Below, in pieces: positions 1-11,650 of a DNA stretch of 64,000 nt. The notes beneath the pieces are model-generated. The model did no database searches. It saw only the letters and a program-made list of their open reading frames with translations, and was not told the origin of the DNA. The translations under genes were made by a program, and so were the position numbers. Position 1 is the first letter of the stretch; each line of letters opens with the position of its first letter. Origin of the DNA: Montifringilla adamsi. Taxonomy: Eukaryota; Chordata; Aves; Passeriformes; Passeridae. The stretch lies in contig JAGGNK010012559.1 of assembly GCA_017590115.1 (NCBI GenBank), positions 3,393,236-3,457,235 on the forward strand, written 5' to 3'.

Positions 1-3000
1 CGCCCTCACAGCTTGATATCAGACAGGTAATTAAACCTGGATATTCCATGAAGAGCCATCCACAGGAGCTCTCTCTGTCGTGGTTTGCCTGGAGGCTGCC
101 TCAGCTTTTCATCACCGAGAGGAGCAGGAGCCCCAACAAGGCTGCCAGGTTCATAAAGGCTCTGTTTGCCTCTTCCCTCCCATGTAAGTCAAAAATCTTA
201 TTAGCCCCATAAAAGCTGAGAGCACCCTAAAGGCCAGTGTTTAATAAGCTAAATCTTTATGGCTCTGCTTTGTTATATCGAGGCAGGGAGGGAACCTCTG
301 CAGTTCCTGGGATGGGAGCAGTGAGTGCAGTCGGAGCTCTGCCCTTTCTACAGAGATAAAACAGACCCCAAAAGTGGAGGCACAGCCCCAGGGGTGGCTC
401 TGGGCTTCAGTGGCACAGCCCGCTGAGAAATAAAGACAACTCCTTCCCATTTTTTAAGTATTTTCAAGGGTCACCCTCAAAAATCTTTCACATCTCTATT
501 CGGTTGAGTCCCTGGAAAGGCAAAGCTTTGAGGCTGGTGCTGAGGGGGATCAGCAGAGCCAAGCCCAGCCTCACTTTAATGCTCTGAACCCTGATCAATA
601 TGCAAAGAACACAGCAAAAAAGAAGAAGGGGAAAAGGTAAAAGCAACGGATGCCTTTGCAAATCTGCTTCTGCATCACTTAGCATGAGAGACCTTCTCAG
701 GGAACAAAATCCCTTCCCACGTGCCGAGGGAATGGGAGCTCCCAGCTGCGGGGACAGCAGGGGCAGGACGGGGCTGACCCCGCGTGACAAACCTCCGGCT
801 GCGCCAGGAATACCAGGAATTGTCAACATAAATCGTTATCAGCATTAACGGCAGGCAGCAATTAACCTTGTCAGTCAGCAGCTCACCCTTTAGTGCCTGT
901 GACCCACCGCCTGGAAGCTGCCAATCACCTCCCAATGAATAATGAATGAGACAACAGATTTCACTCATAAAACAGCAGTTCCCTTCCCTTTAAGCATCAA
1001 TTAATCCCTCTGGGCAAAATATGGAGAAAATCAGGGAATGGTGAGAGGTGTCTGCCCACCCTCCCGCCACCCAGTCCCAGCCATGCACCTTCAGACATTT
1101 CAGATTTTCAGCTCAGCGGAGAATAATTTTTAACCTGGATCTCTTCCAGCAAAATCCCATTTCAAAGCAGTAATTGTACATCTGCGAGCAGGTGTTCTGC
1201 TGACCCGGGGTGTCAGTGCTCTCATACATCCCTGTGCCCTCTCACAGGCAGCTGACATGGGCCACCACGACCCCTCTGTGCACTCTTGTTCTCTGTGAGC
1301 ACCAACTCCCTTCTTCTCCCCAAACCAAACCAGACACAATCTCTGCCACTCGGGGAGGACCCAGGCAAGTTTGGACCTGAATGTTTTCACAGGTAAATTG
1401 CACTTGTTTTCCCTAATGGAAATTTGGGAATGATGGCAGCAGGTAATCCATTGTCTCCTCTGGTGCCTGCCAGAGTGGGTTGGGCAGGACAGTCCCTGCA
1501 CGGTATAAAAACTGTGTTTGCATCACTCTTACAAGGCCCAAACAACCATGGAAATGGGGAGCAGCCCCTGCATATAATAACTTTCCATTTAATAACACCC
1601 TTGTCTGTCTGGCATCAGGATCTTCCTGAGATTTTCACAAGTGGCATTATCTCATCCCAACCCAGCTTACTCAGCATGACAGGTTGATCCCAGCTCATGC
1701 CACCTCCATCTCTAGCTCCACAGATGAGAAATTGGAGCGACTTGCAGCATAACCAGGAGCTGTGGAGCCTCCTCCAGAGACCCCCTCCTTTATTCCCCCT
1801 TCCAGAATGGGAACGGGGTCAGCTGGGCCCTGCAGAACCAGGGGGTGATGCCAGTGAGAAGTGGAGCCCAGCAGAAAGGTGAATAGCACAGAAAGAAACC
1901 TGCCCTGAGCCTCCTGACACAGCCTGGATCCAAACTGGATTGTGACATTTGGAAGAATTTGGTGACATTTCCCGTCAAGAGTTTTTGTGCAACTTCAGCA
2001 TCTGATATTTCCCACCAGAAACCGAACCATGGGACTGGAGTTGTGCACTAATTTTATGGTTTTAACCAGAAAGAACAGAGCCTCTGGCTCAGACAAAGCA
2101 GAAAACACCAAAAGACTGAAAGACTTTGTGCTACACAGAGGGGTGAGGAAAGGGAGCAGAGCAAAGCCTGGTCCATCAGCAGAAGGGCCCTGTGAGCTCA
2201 GGACTGTGCTGGGAACATCCCGGGGATGCAGCAGCACTGGGGGACAGGGACAGGCCCTCTGTGGTCTCTGCACACCCCAGGACTGCTCCTCTGCCAGAGC
2301 TGGACAGCACCAGCAGCTGCACACACCTGGCCTGGCTTTCCTTGGGAACCCCAGACATTAAGAGCATTAAAACCACTAAAAGTGTGTCATCCTGCCCCAA
2401 ACCAAGAGCTGCCTTCCTGTCTCAGCCCCAAGAGCTGCTCGTGGGGAGATGGGGCAGGGGAGAGCTGCAGGGATGGGTCAGGAGCAGAGCAGGAGCAGCT
2501 CAGCCTCGGGGACATTTCAGAGCTGAGAGCTCTGAGCAATCTGCAGGGGCAGACAAGGTGCTGACACCTTTTATTTTAAGTAGTATCGATGGTGCTATTT
2601 AGCACACTCTGAGCACGCTGAAAGCATCAGCTTAGTAAACAAGAACTCTTTTGGCAGCGCTGAGGTGACATATGGGCTCTGGATATAATGTGCCTTGAAA
2701 TGGTTGTCGTAAATTAGCAAAGTGATGTGACACAGGTAACACCTCGGAGCCTGCTCGGGCTCAGGGGAGGAGCAGGTCTGGAGAGGTTTCTTTTCATGGG
2801 CTTGAAAGGGAGGCAGGAGGAACCAGAGCACAGTCCCCAGCAGAAGGGAAAAGGTCACCATTAGAGGAGGGAAGGGGGCACGCAGCAAAGCACAGCGTTG
2901 GAGAATCACTGCAGAAAACACAAAAACGTGCTGCAGAAAGATTTCAGGCACAGACCATTCCTGTCTCTCAGGCTTTTTACCCTTCAGCACTAGTTGTCTT

Positions 3001-4486
3001 ATTTTCATCATCCTCCCCTGCTGCCCAGAATCTCTCTCCCTGTTCTCCATGCACGCTGTGTGCTCACATAATGGCTTTTTTTCCATTAATGTGTTTATCT
3101 TGCTCCCTGTGCTTTGTTGGATGCACCATTTGCTGCTTCTTTATAGCAAAGTGTCTGCAGCACCTCAGGAGCCAGTTTTGCTCGGGGAAGTTGAGGCTGG
3201 TACTGACACTGTGTCACTGAAGGGTCGTGAACCATGGAAATTGGCACCACTTTTACAATTCCCACAGGACAGCACAAGGGAATGTAGCTCCCAGCACCCC
3301 AGGGCCCACAGCCCACCCCACCCTGGGGACACGGGTGACCTGCCTGGCAGCACTCACCTGTCGCCTCTCAGGACCTGAAACAGGCAAGCCCTGAGCCAGG
3401 AAAAAGCCAAATGCTTTCGTTTGAACAAAGAGGAAAATTTTCCACTTGGCGATGTTGTGGAAAGGGAATGAGATTTATTCCCAGTATTTCAGGAATACTG
3501 CTCTCCCTTTCTGTGGCCTTGCTATAACAACTCAGAGAGACATAATTGAAGTGTTTAAGAAGCATCTGTCATTATTAAAACAAAGTTGCTTTGCAATTTT
3601 ACTATTTCACTGCAGTTTCATTATCTCATGCAAATGAGATGCTCTTCCCCTCTGTGGCGGGGCTGGAGGGAGAGGAGCCCCAGTGAGGGAATTTATTACC
3701 AGTTCTCACTCTTGAGATTATCAATTGCAAATGAAGGAGCATAAATACATCTTCTTTAGCTGCTTATGCCACATTAAGGAATGTGCTCCAAGCTAATGGC
3801 TTTGCCACTCTTGTCTCCTCACAGGAGCAGAGCATGGGGACACGCACGGCTCCTTTGGCTCACAGCAGCACTAGAGAGGCTGGAGGAGCCAGGGGCTGCT
3901 CAGCAGGTTGTTACCACAACACTAATCCCAATCCATCCTGCAGATCCTGCAGCTACCAGAGGTAGTACAAGTGGGATAGTTTGTCTTTTAGCAGGAATTC
4001 TGCACCCTGATGATCATAGCCACCCCTCCAGCCCTGCTCACACTTCAGGCTATGTCTGTCCATACACACCTGTCTAATTTCCAGTTTCTCTTGCTGAACC
4101 AGTGCTTCCATGGCACAGAACTCTATCCCCAAACCTCCCTGAAGCTGTCCCTGGATGGGGAGAGACCCCCAAGCCCACGGAGCAAGGCTGTGGGGAGCTC
4201 CTGGAGCAGAAAGAGGCCCTGCTTCCCTCCTGGCTGAACATCCAGTGGCAGGACTGGCAGAGTCCAGCAGCTCCTCGGACCCCAGGGATCATCACCCAGC
4301 CTGCTGCTGGCTGAGCAGCCCTGGGGAAGCTGGAAAAAAGAGGAGTGGCTGCTGCAGGCTTTGCCCCACACAAGAGCACCATCACCCACTCTATGGATCC
4401 TTCACCAGGTGCAGCACGGCTTGGCCACCACCTACACTCACACCTACAAACCACTACCTGACTTTGCCCAGCCTGCACCTGGAGAG
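1..4486. other. Unique noncoding DNA, no repeat or gene recognised
   Basis: I see no CR1, LTR, RNA gene or recognisable exon here. Reading frames are short (mostly below 140 codons), overlap on both strands and match no family I know. A stretch near 780-900 carries several AATTA/TTAAC motifs and could be a regulatory element, but nothing in the sequence proves it. The 163-codon minus-strand frame at 2595-3086 has no recognisable domain. Confidence 0.6.
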
Positions 4487-4723
4487 CCAGTGGGAACAGC
4501 CTCTGAGGTGCTCCACAAGCCATCCCAGGTGCTCCAGGTGGGACCAGCCTCTGGATGCTCCACAAGCCATCCCAGGTGCTCCAGGTGGGACCAGCCTCTG
4601 GATGCTCCACAAGCCATTACAGGTGTCCCAGGTGGGAACAGCCTCTGGATGCTCCACAAGCCATCACAGGTGCTCCAGGTGGGAACAGCCTCTGGATGCT
4701 CCACAAGCCATCACAGGTGCTCC
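4487..4723 (+). repeat. 47-bp minisatellite, about five copies
   Basis: A tandem array with a constant 47-bp period. The phrase CTCCACAAGCCAT starts at 4511, 4558, 4605, 4652 and 4699, exactly 47 bp apart. Each unit runs through AGGTGCTCCAGGTGGGA and CAGCCTCTGGATG with a few substitutions; the third carries a variant AGGTGTCCCAGG. Because 47 is not a multiple of three, the array rotates through all frames. It has few stop codons, which explains the long repeat-containing open frames over it on both strands (up to 297 codons at 4155-5048). These frames look like by-products, not genes. Confidence 0.95.
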
Positions 4724-5410
4724 TGTTTCTGTCACCACAACTCTGGCAGGGCCTGACTGCAGCAATCCCCCCAGAACACCAGCAAAGGGACAATTGCTGA
4801 GTGGCCTGGCAGAGTGCAGCAGAACACTGTCACCAGTGTCACCAGTGTGGGTTTGGCCCACAGGCAGTGAGGGGGTGCCAGGCTGTCCTTGTCCCCAGCG
4901 TGGCTGTGGGGTCCCTCCACGTGCTCAGGTCTCCACCAATGCTGCAATTGCATTTCCTTCAGGGCCTTTCCATCAGAGAGAATTGTGGCTGATCCCGTGC
5001 AATCCAAAGCTGGCAGCCTGCACTCAGCCATCCATCAGGAGTGGGTAATTGATGCTATCAAGGGCCAGTTTATTCCAATCCATGCAGCATTCACCACAAC
5101 CCGCTCCCCTGCCAGAGGGGGAGAAAACCTTATTATCTAGACAAACCCCTAATTCCAACAAATTCGATTACCCAGGCAAATGGAAACAACACAAACAAAA
5201 CCATCTGAGGTTCTGAGGGCTGAATCACCAGTCTGTGGGCTCAGTTATTTATTTCCAACAGGATTTACAGCACACGGTGGTCTGGGTCGGGGCAGTTTGG
5301 ACAGAGCAGCCTTTGGCACCTGCTCACCCAAACACAAGCCCTAATTATCCTAAAGCCTGTGCTCCAAATGCTCCTCAGCGGACCTGTTCCTTCCAGACTG
5401 GCTGCATGAG
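4724..5410. other. Unique noncoding DNA
   Basis: No repeat family or coding signal recognised. The 297-codon plus-strand frame that crosses the minisatellite ends here at 5048, and its non-repetitive part resembles no known protein. Confidence 0.5.
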
Positions 5411-5487
5411 GCTTTTCTCATTCTCTTCTTTTTTCATTCTTTTTTTTTTCATTTTTTCTCATTCTCTTTTTTTCTCATCTCCTCCAG
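5411..5487 (+). repeat. Pyrimidine-rich low-complexity tract
   Basis: A T/C-rich run built from irregular TTCTCATTC-like and poly-T pieces, almost free of purines apart from isolated A and G bases. It encodes a phenylalanine/serine-rich stretch in one frame, which is a composition artefact. Confidence 0.85.
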
Positions 5488-7335
5488 CTCAGCTGCAAAG
5501 ACAGGGCTGGGTTCTGCAGGTCTGAGTGCACCAGCTGGGACCTAAAGAATGGTTTAAATGATCATGAATGTTAAATACAAGATTTGGAAACCTTTTGGGT
5601 TTATTCTTACTCCTTTGAGGCTTTTTTCCCAGGAGGTGCTGATCACTAGAAAGGCCCTGTAAACAAATCCAATCCTGAATGTTTTCCACCACAGCATGAC
5701 TGAGGTGGATGCTGCAGAAAACAAAGCTGGAATTTTTATTCCCCTGAAAGTCGAGGTCTGATGAGACAGTCTGGACCAGCTCACCGATGGACACAGGCCA
5801 GGTGACTTCTGTAGACAAGGACAAGAACTGAAATTTCAATTTTCACACCCAAGCAAGCAGTCAGGGCACTCCTATGAATTGAGCTCCCGAGCAAGGATGA
5901 TGGATGAAGTAAACAACAGAGCTGTGTGGAAAGGGCAATGTTCTTGCTTGGGGAGGAATCACTTTCATTACAAACCCTCCAAAGAAAATTTAAAAACAAT
6001 CTCAAATTGTTTAGATTTTCTCCAAATGCAGTACTGAGAGAAGTGCCACTTTCCCTGGCAGGGCTGTGGGGACCACAGCTCAGTCTCTCCATGCAATCTC
6101 CTGCCCCAAAAAGACACAGATCCCACAGGAAACCATGGAACAGCATTCCTGCCAGCCAGCCAGGGCTCAGCACACTGCCTCTGCCCTCTGGCTTTCCCTG
6201 CATTCCCCAGTTCCTTCTCCCCAGGCTCCCTGGCTGAGCTCCTGCAATGCCAGCCATCAATCCCAGCCCTCCCAGCCTTTAAGCAGGATCATCTGGAAAA
6301 GCCCAGTTTATGTTCCACACTGGGATGTGCACAAAGTCCCTCCTGGGCCAGTGGCAGTGCTCTAATGAGCCCATCAATAAACCAGAGCAGCTGCTCTAAA
6401 AGAATTCAGCTGTTCCAAGATGGAAAAGTTCATTAAGTTTATTGCATGAAATGCTGGACGGGGTTTAGACAAGGGATCACTGCCAGATTATATAAACTCC
6501 CAAAGACATGCCAAATGAAGGAAGTGGAGGCAGGACAGGGAGTTTCAAACCATCATTACCCCCAGAGGGGAGGGAACGTCCATTTACCTCCAGTTGCTAC
6601 CATGAAGCAACAAGTTTGATGAGATTTGTGGAGCCAGTGCTGCTATTCTTTGCCTGGGTTAGAAGAATGGAGCTTTGAAGGAAGAAGGGCTGGAGTAAAG
6701 ACTTCTTAAAAGGTCACCTGTGCGGGCAAAGGGACCTCAGAGAGCAGCCTCGCCATGGCTCTGAAAGTGTTCAGAGAAAAATTTGGAACCTGGAGTTAAT
6801 CTGCCATATGACATGAAAATACACAAAGTAGAGCAGGACTAGAAAACCAACATACAGCTACCTCGTACCACGGGGACATCAATTAATTACTGACTGCTCT
6901 GGTAACTGGGAAGTTGGAAATGTGATGATTTAACAAGCCACACAAAAGGCTTAAATGTTCTCAAGGCGTCGATGAGGGAAAGTTCTACTTCATCTGCTCA
7001 TAAACATGAGAAACCATACAGAGGATTAATTAGCAGCAATTAGGAATTAATGCGTTCCTCTGCTAATTCTTCAGGAAAGGAACACGTGCATTTAAAGGAT
7101 CTCAGCCCATAGCTGGGTTGGAGTGGAACAGCCCAAACCACTGTCCCAGGAATAATTCCCATGATCTGCATCAATGCCTCAGTCCTTCAGGAGCCCAGTG
7201 AAGCAGGAGATGCTGAGAGATGCTCAATTAAATAAAAAACAAGTGGAAAACTCAGTGGGGAAAGTTGATGCACATTCCAAGCTTGGAGACAGTGCCCAGC
7301 ACGGAGCTGACCCAGCAGTGGGAAGCAGCCAGACA
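5488..7335. other. Unique DNA with an AT-rich, TAAT-rich segment near 6880-7075
   Basis: No gene or mobile element recognised. At about 6880-7075 the sequence becomes AT-rich and has several homeodomain-type cores (ATTAATTA near 6883, TTAATTAG and CAATTAGGAATTAATG near 7025-7050). This resembles vertebrate noncoding enhancers in composition only; function is inference. Confidence 0.45.
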
Positions 7336-7464
7336 CCCCAAAATGGATCTGGCCTGGAGCAGGAGCCCAGCAGGCACTGGACAGTGTCTGTCAAACCTCC
7401 AGCCCCCCAAAATGGATCTGGCCTGGAGCAGGAGCCCAGCAGGCACTGGACAGTGTCTCAAACT
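7336..7464 (+). repeat. 69-bp tandem duplication (two copies)
   Basis: The block beginning CCCCAAAATGGATCTGGCC and running through CAGGCACTGGACAGTGTCT occurs twice with a 69-bp spacing: AAAATGG starts at 7340 and again at 7409. The two copies are almost identical. Because 69 is divisible by three, the copies read in the same frame and create a repeated peptide in the frame at 7174-7653, which I do not consider a gene. Confidence 0.93.
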
Positions 7465-7749
7465 ATAGAGAAAAGGACACATCAGAAGGCTAGAAAAGAA
7501 CCCGTGACTGACCAGAGTCCTGACACAGTTGGGCTGGGATTAGTCATTAAGTCAACACAATTCACATGGAACCAAACAAAGATGCACCTGTTGGTAAACA
7601 ATGTCCAGACCACATTCCAAAGCAGCAAAACACAGGGAGAAGCCATCAGATAATATTGCTTTTCTTTTCCTCTTAGGCTTCTCATCTTCCCATTAGAAGA
7701 GTCCTGGGCAAAGAGGATTTTTCAGAAAATATCATGGTGACATCCAGCC
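7465..7749. other. Unique spacer between 69-bp repeat copies
   Basis: About 285 bp of unique sequence separates the tandem pair from a third, shortened copy. Nothing else recognised. Confidence 0.5.
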
Positions 7750-7816
7750 TCCCCCAGAATGGGTCTGGCCTGGAGCAGGAGCACTGGACAGTGTCTGTCC
7801 CACCTCCAGCCCCCCC
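7750..7816 (+). repeat. Third, shortened copy of the 69-bp repeat
   Basis: It matches the 7336-7464 units from the CCCC run through GGTCTGGCCTGGAGCAGGAG and CACTGGACAGTGTCTGTC to the following CCTCCAGCCCC. It lacks about ten bases (the CCCAGCAGG part) and has several substitutions. It has the same orientation as the tandem pair but lies about 290 bp away. Confidence 0.85.
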
Positions 7817-7918
7817 AGCCTCACTGAGGCACAGGTGGCAATTCCTAGAGACCACCTGCTCCCTGAAATCTGGCATCCCAGGGAACAGAGTGCAGGGAGG
7901 AAAGAGAGCACTTGGGGC

Positions 7919-7966
7919 AAGGAAGAGGAGGAGGAGGAGGAGGGTAAAAAGGAGGAGAGGTAGAGG
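7919..7966 (+). repeat. (GGA)n purine-rich microsatellite
   Basis: A run of GAGGAGGAGGAGG followed by further GGAGGAGAGG, interrupted by TAAAAA. It is almost pure purine on the plus strand. Confidence 0.85.
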
Positions 7967-9089
7967 AGATTGCTCCAGCCACTGATTGCTCCATCATCCC
8001 TCTGCAGGAGCAGAGGAGCAGGAGGGGCTGCAGGGATCCAAGCAGCTGCAGGGAGGTACCTGAGCACACAACTCAGCTGCCCCAGCAGCTGCTCAGTGAT
8101 GGCATAAAGGCAGGAAAAAAGGGGAAAAAAAACTTAAAAGGCCTCAAAGAAGTCCTATTTTTAGGAAAAGCTGAGCACTCACCCTTGGAGCTGCCTGCCT
8201 GGCAATGCTGGTGGCTGGGCACTCAGACCACCGGGTGTTCCAGCTCCAGAACAGCCCTTCCTGCACTGGCAGCTCCAGCACCACTGCAGGAAGGAGCTGG
8301 GCATTTTCAGCAATTACTTTTTATAACTAGCAAGATTCATCCATGGGGTAAAGATTCCCATCAAAAGTAATAAATAAAAATCAAGACTACATCTTATCAA
8401 AAAATCCTTTTCTTTCTGCTCTGGGCCTGTAAATTCCCACAAAGCCAAGAAAAGAGAGAGCAATTTTTAAATGCTGCTCTGGCAATAAAATCCTGATCTC
8501 TCGCAAATGGAATTCGGAACACACAACATGGGGCTATACATTATCCTGCCCAAAACTCCCTCAGGGGAAATGAGGTTATCAAAATTTGGAGAACCTAATG
8601 CAAACGCTGATCCTTCTCCAGTGCAAATGAACACCAGGGCAGGTATTGGAATGGTATTTTCCTCTGCTGAAAGGAGGTTGGTTGGAATTTGAACTTGCTG
8701 AAATAGCCCCATCACCTCTGATTTTTCATTCCTGCTGCAGGTGCTCCCCAGCACTCAGCATTTATTTATGGAAAGGTTCTTTCCATGCCGTGCTGCCCTT
8801 CCCATTACAATACAAATTACTGCGGAGTTCAGGGGCAGGGTTCACAGAAACACTCGAGTTAAATTCGAAAAGAAATCATAATACTGCAGGGGATTGGGAA
8901 GGATAATCCAAAACCTGGAGACTTGCAAATGAAATTCCCTCTCAAGGAGGATGTGGTTTCAGGAGCATGGCAGGGAAGGCAGGTGGCAGCGTGGGGATGC
9001 CCTGGATCCCCATCCATGAGGATCAGATGGCACTGCTTGGGCAGGATGCTCTCAGGAGCCACAGCCAGTCCAGGCAACCCTGCAAACCC
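7967..9089. other. Unique noncoding DNA
   Basis: No repeat or coding signal recognised between the purine tract and the LTR. Confidence 0.5.
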
Positions 9090-9540
9090 TGATGCCTTGA
9101 GAAGGCTGACCTAGAACAGAGACTGGACAGAGATAAAGAATAAAGTAGGGATTTATTAAAAGGCCTCAATGGATCCACCTTGGGCAGCACAAGTGCCCAG
9201 CCAGGGCTGCACCCAAGATGAACCAAAATGGTCACAAAAATGGACAACCACTCATGAGGTCTCTAATTTTTTAAGTTCTGCTCCATTTGCACATTGGAGT
9301 TCATTGTCCAATTACAGCTTTAGCTGATGAAGTCCCATCCTGCTTGTTTTTCTCTCTTCAGTCCATGTTGTTTGTGCTCTTGGGCCTGAGGTTTGGATCA
9401 TTTGTCCTTGGTCCCCAGCTAGAGCAGGAATTGTTTTGTCTCCCTGCTCTGTGCAGAGAGCTCACCATCCCCTAATATGAAGCTCAAACCCACACACTAA
9501 ATGAATCTGAAAAACATAAAAGGTAAAACTTAAGGTATCA
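9090..9540 (-). mobile_element. Solo LTR, subfamily B (copy B1), avian endogenous retrovirus
   Basis: The termini are TGATGCC at 9090 and GGTATCA at 9540, near-perfect inverted ends of the kind that bound retroviral LTRs. It aligns along its length with the LTR at 34330-34774. Sense is the minus strand, shown by an AATAAA polyadenylation signal (TTTATT at 9152-9157) lying downstream of a degraded TATA region near 9270. No retroviral internal sequence adjoins either end, so it is read as a solo LTR. Flanks (ACCC and TGAC) do not form a target-site duplication. A partial octamer (TGCAAAT in sense) lies upstream of the TATA region. Confidence 0.85.
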
Positions 9541-11625
9541 TGACAACTTAATAAATTTTAGAATTAGAATAGAGAATTATGCTTCTTCTGCAGGTTTTTA
9601 TCTGGTGTCCCACTGGAGGCTGACCTTGCCTGACCAGAGTCTCTCCAGAGGACACCCAAGCCCTGTCATGTCCATCCCTCCTGCCTCTGCCCAGGCAGGG
9701 GCTGACCCTCATTTCCACGTCTCCAGTGGCTGCCAGGACCACATCAGGACTGTCCTTATCCAGCTGCAGTTTCAGTTAGGGTCTGTTTTGCTTCTCCCTG
9801 CTCAGATGTCTGCTGGAAATGCCATGTCTCTCTCCGGGGTGCCACAGCAGACTGACACAGCGCTGGAGCGTTTATTTTCATCAGCTGAGACACGATTTCA
9901 GCAGGAGGAAACTCTGAGAAACACAAGGGAATGAGCAGAACCCGAGCTGTAATTCGAGGAGATTTCACCTCACTTCCCAGCCGGGTGCACCCAGGGTTTC
10001 ACTGTCAGGGCTGCTGGATTTGTGCTAAATCACAAAGAACCTCCCTGAGCTCTGCCTTGTGCAAAGGGAAAGACCCGGCCATCAATCTTGCTTATTCCAG
10101 GATAATTGTCATGGGAATCATCAGTTATAAGACACTCAAATTATTTTTCTTTTTCCACTAAAAAATGCTGAGGAGAAAATTTGAGAATGCTGGAAACACT
10201 AGAAAAATGAGAAAGAATGAAAAATACTTATCAAAGGAAATTATTCAATCCTTGTGTTCTGCAGCAAAAGGAGACTCAAGAATTGTCTGATATGACATTT
10301 CTAGACTGAAGCATTATCAGGATGTTTCCCAGGCTCAAAGACTGATTTCAGCATTAAGCCTGTCTGGATTGAATCAGAAAAAACTGAGAATCCCCCATAA
10401 ACAGGTTCTTATAAGCAAAGGGGTTCAGCAACTCCTTCACCCCCAAGAATGACTTATTTTGCAGATTGACTTGTCAACAGTTTGTAACTCAAACAAAAAC
10501 CTGGAGAGTATTTCCCTTCCCTTCCCCAGAAGCTCATGAAAGAGATTTTATAGACATACTAAATATCTGCTTTAAATTATTATGAAGTGCAGTAAAGCAC
10601 CATAAAACCATCAGTCACCAGTGGGAAATGAAGTAAATTAAAGCTGGTTACGATTTACAGTCCCAGCTCCTGTCCAGCTGTTTAGGGTTTGCTGTATCCC
10701 AAAATAAACTGTGGAGGAAAGCCAAATTTCAGGTGGAAGAGAAGGAATACCAGTAACACCGCTTTCTTGAGCAGCAGAAACAGCACAAGGGAGTCCCCAT
10801 GATAGTGCCAGGGGGAAAAAATGCAGATGAGGGAGGGTTTTAAGGATTAAAAAACTGGTTAAAAGCCAGTCCATTCCTAAACCTTTCTTGAATTTATTTT
10901 AGCCAGGAAACGTACACAGATTTTTTTTTTTTTAGGAGCCCCATGGAAACACACATGAAAATCTGTGCTTCAGAGGAAATTAATAGCAAATTACATTTGT
11001 TAGCTTTTGCTTCTTCTTGTTCACAATTAGCAAGGCCTCATGTTAGCCCTAAAATGTGGAATGATTTCTTCTGAGATCTCATGAGACATGTGAAACTTTT
11101 GGAATATCAATCCAATTCCTGCCTTCCTGAGACTTTAAATTAATCACACTGATTACAGCTTTATTTACTCACCAAGGCCTGCTTAGTCCCTCCTTTGTTG
11201 CTGTAAAAAGCTTGTTACTCTCTTTAATTGAGCTGCTTTAGTAAACCACAAGCATTCACACTAATTATTTTCCTTGATGAGAGTGGAGTTCCTAATTACT
11301 AAAGCTCCCCGAAATCTGTCATCTGACAAGGAACATTACAGTGGCACGTGGGACAGTTCTGGGGTAGGAGACACGGAGCAGATGGTGGAGAAGGGAACGA
11401 GGAGCCAGCCCAGAGCTACATGGAACCAGGAACAAGAACTCCACCAAACCCTGCATGTTCAGAATACACAAATGTGAATGTTAATGTATTTATAGTCGTC
11501 AAATGAAAGATTAATTTGATAAAGTGTTTCATGTACATCAAAATTATTTAATCGCTCACGTTGCTTTGTTGAAGGCATTTGCCTTTTAAATTTAAATTTA
11601 GAGTAAAAACTTTTTCAATTAACAC

Positions 11626-11650
11626 CAAAAGTACCAATGAGGTACTTTTG
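11626..11650. repeat. Short perfect inverted repeat (10-bp arms, 5-nt loop)
   Basis: CAAAAGTACC at 11626-11635 is followed by the loop AATGA and then GGTACTTTTG at 11641-11650, the exact reverse complement. It lies in an AT-rich stretch with a nearby AAATTTAAATTT palindrome. No U-run follows and no bacterial terminator is implied. Function unknown. Confidence 0.8.

Noticed and set aside
4155..5048. 297-codon open frame, the longest in the window
   Set aside because: It spans the 47-bp minisatellite, which has few stops in any frame, and equally long frames run on the other strand. No domain, signal peptide or known family is visible.
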